A stretch of 6,252 nt of DNA from assembly GCA_028697515.1 (NCBI GenBank), contig JAQVEY010000151.1:1-6252 (forward strand), given 5' to 3'. Source of the DNA: Bacteroidales bacterium (lineage in GTDB: Bacteria; Bacteroidota; Bacteroidia; Bacteroidales; ML635J-15). The notes below the pieces were generated by a model, which ran no database searches, was not told where the DNA came from, and saw nothing but the letters and a program-made list of their open reading frames with translations. How positions within the stretch are numbered: the stretch's first letter is position 1; each line of letters opens with the position of its first letter. A program made the translations under genes and the position numbers. Of this stretch, positions 1-5,226 are shown piece by piece.

Positions 1-125
1 GAAATTCTGTCCGTAACTACCATTACGAGCAAATCGTCATTTATATTATAGACATCCCTAACTTTGCCAACATATAGGCTTTTCTGATTCTGAAAACTGA
101 AATTTGTTTTTGTTAATGCGCTCAT
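1..125 (-). CDS. purC: PurC, SAICAR synthetase, N-terminal fragment cut by the window edge
   Basis: Phosphoribosylaminoimidazole-succinocarboxamide synthase joins CAIR and aspartate using ATP, a cytosolic step of de novo purine synthesis. Only the first 41 codons are in the window; the gene continues past position 1. Reading the minus strand from the ATG at 125-123 gives a protein starting MSALTKTNF, with Y-V-G-K-V-R-D-V-Y at residues 18-26 and L-L-V-M-V-V-T-D-R-I at 32-41. These match the family's N-terminal nucleotide-binding strands (GKVRDVY and the VxTDRIS-AFD motif, cut before the AFD part). The start lies one base after the TAA of the upstream phoH-family gene, so the two are almost certainly co-transcribed and perhaps translationally coupled. 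The product call is secure from these motifs; the integrity of the rest of the gene cannot be judged. Confidence 0.93.
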   Translation of the reverse strand, partial: MSALTKTNFSFQNQKSLYVGKVRDVYNINDDLLVMVVTDRI

Positions 126-126
126 A

Positions 127-1074
127 TTAAAATTGTTTTTCATTTTTTTCGTATGCATCCACTACTTTACCAACCACTTTATGTCTGATTATATCAGATT
201 TATCAAATTCAACAAAAGAAATATCATTAATGTCACCGAGAATATTTTTTGCAGTTAGAAGTCCTGAATCGGATTTCCTTGGCAAATCAATCTGTGTAAG
301 GTCTCCTGTTACAATAAATTTGGAGTTCTCGCCCATTCTCGTAAGAAACATTTTTAATTGTGTGTAAGACGCATTTTGAGCCTCATCGAGAATAACAAAA
401 GCATCGCTTAAAGTTCTTCCTCTCATAAATGCCAAAGGAGCAATCTGCACAACTTTCTCCTCGATATATTTTTCGAGCTTTTTGTAAGGTATCATATCCA
501 ATAAGGCATCATAAAGAGGTTGAAGATATGGGTCTAATTTTTCGCGTACATCTCCGGGTAAAAAACCTAAATTTTCGCCGGCCTCTACCGCAGGTCTTGA
601 TAAAATTATCCTCTTAACCTGCATTTCCTTTAATGCCTGTACAGCAAGGGCTATAGCAGTATATGTTTTCCCTGTTCCGGCAGGTCCAATCGCAAAAAGC
701 AAGTCATTCTTTCTAAATTCATCAACCAGAACCTTTTGATTTTTTGTGCGTGCCTTTATTGGTTTACCGTTAACACTATACAAAAGTATCCCGTTTTCTT
801 CACCTTGCGATGTTTTATTGTCCCCGTTATGCAAAATCTCTTTAATGTCATCAACATTTAATCTGTTGTATTTATGAAAATGACTAATTAAAGCATTAAG
901 TTTTTCTTCAAAATTAAGGATTTCACTTTCATCACCAACCAATTTGATAATATCACCACGTGCAATTATCTTTAATCTTGGAAAATGTTTTGTAAGTTCT
1001 GTCAGATTGACTTCGCGTACTCCATAAAATTTATTAAGGTCTTCAATTTCAATCAATATAGTTTTTTCGGTCAT
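127..1074 (-). CDS. phoH: PhoH-family ATPase (PhoH/YbeZ-like)
   Basis: A 315-residue cytosolic P-loop ATPase, a normal length for this family in Bacteroidota. Residues ~20-65 look like the KH-type RNA-binding segment of YbeZ-like PhoH proteins. The ATPase core follows: Walker A GPAGTGKT at 130-137, the family motif SRPAVEAGENLGFLPGD at 159-175, Walker B FVILDEAQN at 226-234, GDLTQID at 257-263, and the late D-I-I-R-H at 294-298, whose Arg is a plausible arginine finger. Despite the historical phosphate-starvation name, family members are thought to act with YbeY in RNA or ribosome metabolism; nothing here points to phosphate control. The ATG at 1074 has no Shine-Dalgarno sequence, only an AT-rich leader, as is usual in this phylum. 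purC starts one base downstream. The gene is divergent from the DUF62 gene at 1177. Confidence 0.95.
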   Translation of the reverse strand: MTEKTILIEIEDLNKFYGVREVNLTELTKHFPRLKIIARGDIIKLVGDESEILNFEEKLNALISHFHKYNRLNVDDIKEILHNGDNKTSQGEENGILLYSVNGKPIKARTKNQKVLVDEFRKNDLLFAIGPAGTGKTYTAIALAVQALKEMQVKRIILSRPAVEAGENLGFLPGDVREKLDPYLQPLYDALLDMIPYKKLEKYIEEKVVQIAPLAFMRGRTLSDAFVILDEAQNASYTQLKMFLTRMGENSKFIVTGDLTQIDLPRKSDSGLLTAKNILGDINDISFVEFDKSDIIRHKVVGKVVDAYEKNEKQF

Positions 1075-1176
1075 CTGATAAATTAATAATAGATTTGTAG
1101 CAACAAATAAAACTAATTTTTAACTTTAAACTGTGATTTTTTTTTGTGAGTTTTCAATAATTTTTAACATATAAAA
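1075..1176. promoter_or_regulatory. Divergent intergenic region between phoH and the DUF62 gene
   Basis: This 102-bp, very AT-rich spacer must hold the promoters of both divergent units, because both flanking coding regions begin at its edges. It contains a run of nine T at 1137-1145. For the minus strand, the 8-mer at 1111-1104 (TTTATTTG) differs from the Bacteroidota -7 consensus TAnnTTTG at one base, but I see no matching -33 TTG at the right distance. The plus-strand candidate is listed separately. No inverted repeat that would suggest an operator was seen. Confidence 0.5.
1094..1128 (+). promoter_or_regulatory. Candidate Bacteroidota-type promoter for the DUF62/PagL-like pair
   Basis: TTTG at 1094-1097 is followed 23 bases later by TAACTTTA at 1121-1128, which matches the phylum's -7 element TAnnTTTG at all fixed positions except the last. 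The spacing is at the long end of the tolerated range. Transcription would start near 1134, leaving a leader of about 43 bases before the TTG start at 1177. In DNA this AT-rich such a match can arise by chance, so this is a weak call. Confidence 0.28.
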
Positions 1177-1959
1177 TTGAAACAAATAATAACATTTACA
1201 ACAGATTGGAATAACAGCGATTACTATATAGGAGCTGTTAAAGCATCTATTATTGCTAAAATTTCTGATGTTGTTTTTGTTGATATCAGTCACGATATTG
1301 AATCTTTTTCCGTATCTCAGGCTGCATTTATTTTAAAAAGTGTGTATAAAAAATTCCCTGCAGACACAATTCATATTATCGGAGTTGACAGCGAACCTGA
1401 TATAAATGGCAAAATTCTGGCAGCTAAATATGATTCACAATATTTTATTTGTAATGATAATGGTTGTACTGGGCTTATTTTCGAACATAAACCAGAAACT
1501 GCAGTCATTATTCAGACAGGTTTTGCTTTTGAAGGATGCAGTTTTACAGAATTGAATGTTTTCTCAGATATTGCAATTTATATAAGCAAGAACGGAAATT
1601 TATCAGATTTAGGTAATTTGGTAGATGACGTTAGCCGATTTGCCGGATTAACAGCTCAAATTGAACCTGATATGATAAATGGTGAGGTTATTTATATTGA
1701 CTCTTATTCCAATGCAATAACAAACATCACAAAAGAAATCTTTGATGAATATGTAAGTGGGAAGAAATTTGAAATTTTGTTAAATACAAATCAATTAAAA
1801 ACTGATAGAATACATCCATCATATAAAAGTGTTGACAAAGGCGAACTAGTTTGCATATTTAACTCACTTGGACTTCTTGAAATTGCCATTCGCGAAGGTA
1901 AAGCATCTCAATTACTCAGTTTAAACAGGAAATCTTCTATTAGAATCAGATTTAAATGA
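1177..1959 (+). CDS. DUF62 / SAM hydrolase (adenosine-forming)-halogenase family protein, TTG start
   Basis: A 260-residue cytosolic protein of the family that cleaves S-adenosylmethionine to adenosine and methionine, related to fluorinase and chlorinase. The N-terminal domain opens with ITFTTDWNNSDYYIGAVK (residues 5-22), the family's TTDFG-xxD-xYVG SAM-binding start. It also has VFVDISHDI at 33-41, a VD loop at 70-79 and NDNG at 93-96. The C-terminal domain shows VIYIDSYSNAITNI at 171-184 and NSLGLLEIAIREGKA at 229-243, the usual GxLEIAxxxGxA end. The start must be TTG at 1177: an in-frame TAA lies at 1165-1167 and the first internal ATG is near residue 166, past most of the SAM domain. Two positions of the canonical Asp-Arg-His triad are not recognisable, so hydrolase activity is not assured. 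Its TGA overlaps the ATG of the next gene (ATGA, 1956-1959). Confidence 0.88.
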   Translation: MKQIITFTTDWNNSDYYIGAVKASIIAKISDVVFVDISHDIESFSVSQAAFILKSVYKKFPADTIHIIGVDSEPDINGKILAAKYDSQYFICNDNGCTGLIFEHKPETAVIIQTGFAFEGCSFTELNVFSDIAIYISKNGNLSDLGNLVDDVSRFAGLTAQIEPDMINGEVIYIDSYSNAITNITKEIFDEYVSGKKFEILLNTNQLKTDRIHPSYKSVDKGELVCIFNSLGLLEIAIREGKASQLLSLNRKSSIRIRFK

Positions 1960-3077
1960 TTAAAAGGACTTTAATACTGTTAGTTTTTCTATTACTAAAT
2001 CTATTATGCCTTTCACAGAGACATGTTTTTGCAGAAATAAAACCTTTTGTTGGATTTGTAGCTCCTCACCGAATTGGAATGGAATCGCTTGCTCAAAATA
2101 ACACTTATGGCGCCGAACTCAATTTTTTGTTTAGAAACACAAGTCCATTATTCTACAATTTGAAGTATGGTTTTCCATATAAAGGTTTTGGAATAAGTTT
2201 CGAAAATTTGGGTAATCCGGAAGTTCTTGGAAATGCATATTCAATATATTCTATTTTAGATTTGAAGATTATTGGCAATTCAAAGCTTTCATTAAATACA
2301 AGACTTAGCCCGGGACTTGCTTACTTGACAACAAGATATGACAGGTATTTGAATCCTGAGAACATTGCTTTAGGAACACATCTATGTTTTTATTTCAATT
2401 TAAGTTTGTCAGGCAAATATCACTTTCAAAACTCGGGAATAGATTTAAAACTAATGGGAGGCTTGATACATTATTCAAATGGCTCTGTACGAAAACCCAA
2501 TTTAGGTTTAAATCAGTTGTATATGGGAATAGGGATATCAAAAGAGATTGCGACAAACGAACAGTCAGAATATAAAGAATATTCCCGAGAACACCTTAGT
2601 CCACACGAATTATGGGCTATGGGAACATATACGGTTTCAGATGAATATTCTCTGATGCCCGAAGGTCGTGGTGGAGGTTTTCCATGCAGCACTATTGCCT
2701 GCGGATACAATTATCAATATTCGGGAATAGGGAAAGTCGGTATTTCTGCCGATTTGTTTTATAATAGTAATCTGTTATATTATTTTGATACTAACTGGGA
2801 TATTTTAATTAAGTATTATGATAATGTTTCAGACATCTTACGAAGCGGAATAAGTATTGGACATCAATTAATTTATAATCGCTTTGAATTAGTAACTTTT
2901 GCAGGAGTGTATTATTACAATAAAGTAAAGCCCGGAGATAGGTTTTATACGAGAATAGGTGCCAGATATTATGTGTGTGATTATGTATTTGTAAATCTAA
3001 GCTTGAAAGCCTTTGGATTCAAGGCTCACTATATTGAACCTGGAATAGGATTTTCGTTCAGAAAAAAGGCAAGCTAA
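1956..3077 (+). CDS. PagL-like lipid A deacylase (acyloxyacyl hydrolase family) outer-membrane protein
   Basis: A 373-residue predicted outer-membrane beta-barrel. Residues 1-26 form a signal peptide (basic MIKR, then a Leu-rich core, ending near VFA). The diagnostic block is at 170-186: LIHYSNGSVRKPNLGLN, which corresponds to the PagL active site H-x-S-N ... P-N-x-G, with His172 and Ser174 as likely catalytic residues. PagL enzymes remove the 3-O-acyl chain of lipid A at the outer membrane; that activity is inferred here. The protein is about twice the size of proteobacterial PagL. The extra C-terminal part (about 214-373) has alternating aromatic/polar strands and ends in GIGFSF plus a short basic tail, resembling a barrel-closing beta-signal. 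The third catalytic position, Glu in PagL, reads Asn186. The ATG lies inside the stop of the DUF62 gene, so expression is probably coupled. Its stop overlaps that of the convergent protease gene. Confidence 0.82.
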   Translation: MIKRTLILLVFLLLNLLCLSQRHVFAEIKPFVGFVAPHRIGMESLAQNNTYGAELNFLFRNTSPLFYNLKYGFPYKGFGISFENLGNPEVLGNAYSIYSILDLKIIGNSKLSLNTRLSPGLAYLTTRYDRYLNPENIALGTHLCFYFNLSLSGKYHFQNSGIDLKLMGGLIHYSNGSVRKPNLGLNQLYMGIGISKEIATNEQSEYKEYSREHLSPHELWAMGTYTVSDEYSLMPEGRGGGFPCSTIACGYNYQYSGIGKVGISADLFYNSNLLYYFDTNWDILIKYYDNVSDILRSGISIGHQLIYNRFELVTFAGVYYYNKVKPGDRFYTRIGARYYVCDYVFVNLSLKAFGFKAHYIEPGIGFSFRKKAS

Positions 3078-5137
3078 GTCTTTATAAGTTTATAAACTTT
3101 ATTATGATTTTTACCCTCAATTTTTAGGAAATAAATTCCTGCAGGCAAATTACTTATAAGATTATCAGCTTTTATTAAATAATCTGATGATATGTCTGTA
3201 GCTAAAACTTTTCCTGTATAATCAGTTATTGTCATATATAATTCCTGCCCGCTATTAGAGTTTTGAATAAACAATTCGTCAACACAGGGATTTGGATAAA
3301 CACTAATCTTATTTTGTAAAGAAGCTTCAATATTATCTGTAGAGACTATTTCAAAACTAACATCATCGATATATATTGCACTACCTCCTCCTGATTCTGC
3401 CTCTATTACAAAACGCAGATTATTTCCTCTTAACGAGGAAGGATTGATAGTAAATGTATGCGTTTTCCAATCCTCAGCCGTTGGAACATAAGTTGAATAT
3501 GATGTAACATATCTTGAAGTAATTGATGAAGCTGAAAGCACATAAACAATTCTTAAAGAATCTCCGCAAGAATTAGAAACATAAAACTTCAATCTGTCAG
3601 CATAATTTGACTCTATTCTGCCATAGGCAATTTTCATAGTTACCTGAATAGTTTGAGTATCATCATTAATAAAGATATTTGGCAGGTATATCTTATTCTT
3701 AGTTCCTATGTTGTTGTATTTGTTAACAATTTTTATCGATTTACCATTATAACCTTCATCTGTCTGCTCCCAATTCCGTTCTCCCTCTTTTGCAAGATAA
3801 AAATCATTATCAGTATTACCTGTAATAAATGGGAAATCCGAAGTCTCAAAACTTTCAGAGTAAGGCAAAGAAATTCCATCTTCAGCATCATATACTCTTA
3901 TATAGTCAGCAATCAATTTGGAATCAAAATCAGTAGGATTTTCGACATATAACTGAGCATCAAAAAGTCCCTTCTGATTATATACCACTGCTGGACTAAA
4001 TTCGTCAGATGATGAGGGATCGCCTCCATCAAAAGTCCAGTTTGAATATCCGATGAAATCGGTATTATAACTTAAATTATTATAATGAACTGTAAAACCC
4101 GTACAGCCTAGATTCTTATTAGCTTTAAAATCAGCAATCGGAGCACAAACTTGAGCTTCATATCCGTCATTCGTACCTGTTGCGATAAGATTCTCTATCG
4201 AATGAAGATTATTTCTCCCCGAAACACTTGAGTTTAAAGTTGCCCTCATCACATTGCTTTGACCTTGCGTAAACATTTTATAACAATATGAATAATCCAT
4301 AAAATTCTGGACATTATCTAAGGAACCACATGTAACAGCATATAAATTACAGGAAGTATGACCGATTGTATTCGGAGTATCTTCAATTCCGTCATCAATA
4401 TCACAATTGCTAGGAACTTCAGGATCATTTGTACTGCCCCAAGGATGAGGTAGATTAAGATAATGACCTGCCTCATGTGTAAGTACACTTCCATGACCAG
4501 AGGTACTTGTGCCTGTTACACCAACATAATCGTGTAATAAAATAATCCCATCTCTGCCATAAGGTGCTGTTCCAGGATAATAAGACCAACCAGCAGCACC
4601 ACCACCCAAAGAATATACAGTCCAAATATTCAGATATTTATCAGAAGGCCAAGATGGTGCTGCCTCTTTTGCTTCTTCTCCTCCACCATAGGTAGTCTCT
4701 GATACAGTTCTGGTAATCCCTATTGTACATTCTCCATTTGGATCTATTTTTGCCAACCTAAATTCGATATGAGTGTCTGCCGCAATACTTTTAAACGCAG
4801 GATGAATTGTATTTGTATCCGAACGCTGAAGACGATAGTCTGTATTCATAAAATCTACTGCAGATAATATTTGCTCATAAGAGATATTCTCTACACCATA
4901 ATCATGTACTACATGAAAAACAACAGGTATAACGTATATTTCATCATCTTTCGGATTGTTTTTGATATAGTCCTGAACAAATTCATCCAACTTTTGCCTT
5001 TCAATTAAAATCTCGGGATTGTTCTTGATTAAATCTCTATACACCTCGTCTGTAGCACAACGCCATGTTTCATCCTCTTGAGCAAAGATTGAAATTGATG
5101 ATATAAACATTAAAAATAAAACAAATATTTTCTTCAT
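3074..5137 (-). CDS. Secreted M43 (pappalysin/cytophagalysin-like) zinc metalloprotease with PKD, jelly-roll and T9SS sorting domains
   Basis: A 687-residue secreted protease. A signal peptide spans residues 1-20 (MKKIFVLFLM..., ending FAQ). Then comes a short propeptide with R26-C27-A-T, which resembles the cysteine switch of ulilysin. The catalytic domain (about 66-315) has the zinc site HEAGHYLNLPH at 221-231 (ligands His221, His225, His231; catalytic Glu222), the M43 block C245-D-I-D-D-G-I-E-D-T-P, Cys263/Cys270, the Met-turn NFMDYS at 278-283, and FTQGQSNVMRATL at 289-301. A PKD-like domain follows at about 334-416 (N-W-T-F-D-G-G-D). Next is a MAM/choice-of-anchor-J-like jelly roll at about 423-598 (PYSESFE to YIDDVSFE), then a type A sorting domain at 608-687 (VYPNP, GIYFLKIEG, basic end). 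It should be exported by Sec, then T9SS, with the C-terminus removed. Natural substrates are unknown. The metzincin Gly at the eighth motif position is Asn228. Confidence 0.93.
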   Translation of the reverse strand: MKKIFVLFLMFISSISIFAQEDETWRCATDEVYRDLIKNNPEILIERQKLDEFVQDYIKNNPKDDEIYVIPVVFHVVHDYGVENISYEQILSAVDFMNTDYRLQRSDTNTIHPAFKSIAADTHIEFRLAKIDPNGECTIGITRTVSETTYGGGEEAKEAAPSWPSDKYLNIWTVYSLGGGAAGWSYYPGTAPYGRDGIILLHDYVGVTGTSTSGHGSVLTHEAGHYLNLPHPWGSTNDPEVPSNCDIDDGIEDTPNTIGHTSCNLYAVTCGSLDNVQNFMDYSYCYKMFTQGQSNVMRATLNSSVSGRNNLHSIENLIATGTNDGYEAQVCAPIADFKANKNLGCTGFTVHYNNLSYNTDFIGYSNWTFDGGDPSSSDEFSPAVVYNQKGLFDAQLYVENPTDFDSKLIADYIRVYDAEDGISLPYSESFETSDFPFITGNTDNDFYLAKEGERNWEQTDEGYNGKSIKIVNKYNNIGTKNKIYLPNIFINDDTQTIQVTMKIAYGRIESNYADRLKFYVSNSCGDSLRIVYVLSASSITSRYVTSYSTYVPTAEDWKTHTFTINPSSLRGNNLRFVIEAESGGGSAIYIDDVSFEIVSTDNIEASLQNKISVYPNPCVDELFIQNSNSGQELYMTITDYTGKVLATDISSDYLIKADNLISNLPAGIYFLKIEGKNHNKVYKLIKT
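3086..3099. repeat. Short perfect palindrome at the convergent gene junction
   Basis: AAGTTTATAAACTT is a perfect 14-base inverted repeat, 9 bases past the stop of the PagL-like gene and inside the last codons of the protease gene (encoding V-Y-K-L). It could fold as a 5-bp stem with a TATA loop, followed on the plus strand by a T/A-rich stretch. With only two G·C pairs it is too weak to call an intrinsic terminator, and part of it may simply reflect codon choice. It is recorded because no better terminator separates the two convergent units. Confidence 0.3.
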
Positions 5138-5226
5138 TCTTTTTTTCTGAAATAAACAATAATTAAACTAAATAAGTTGCATCAAAACAAATTATTTATA
5201 CTTTTCACACATCAGTATATATATAA
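5138..5226 (-). promoter_or_regulatory. Spacer between the two T9SS cargo genes
   Basis: This is an 89-bp AT-rich gap. It includes an alternating (TA)5 tract at 5216-5225, directly after the upstream gene's TAG, and a seven-T run at 5140-5146 that becomes an A-rich leader just before the protease ATG, a typical Bacteroidota start context with no Shine-Dalgarno. No hairpin terminator for the upstream gene and no full match to TTG-N19-TAnnTTTG were found. Whether the protease has its own promoter or is read through from upstream cannot be decided from the sequence. Confidence 0.35.

Noticed and set aside
429..617. Plus-strand open frame of 62 codons opposite phoH
   Set aside because: Lies wholly antisense to the conserved PhoH core (Walker region and SRPAVEAGE block); its protein has no recognisable motif.
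2001..2012. Possible lipoprotein signal in the PagL-like protein (L-L-C near residue 18)
   Set aside because: Residues before the Cys (N-L-L) do not fit the lipobox, and the family is an outer-membrane barrel with an ordinary signal peptide.
2384..2710. Two short open frames (2384-2575 plus, 2513-2710 minus) inside the PagL-like gene
   Set aside because: Both are out-of-frame or antisense shadows across the active-site region of a well-supported gene, and neither shows family motifs or a start context of its own.
3005..3032. Hairpin AGCCTT ... AAGGCT near the end of the PagL-like gene
   Set aside because: A 6-bp stem inside coding sequence, about 45 bases before the stop and without a following T run, so not a terminator.
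3653..3952. Plus-strand open frame of 99 codons, Ile/Phe-rich
   Set aside because: Antisense to the jelly-roll part of the protease; the hydrophobic look is what the complement of this AT-rich coding sequence gives by chance.
5216..5225. (TA)5 tract after the stop of the right-hand gene
   Set aside because: Too short and purely alternating; no stem with G·C pairs, so not called as a terminator or functional repeat.
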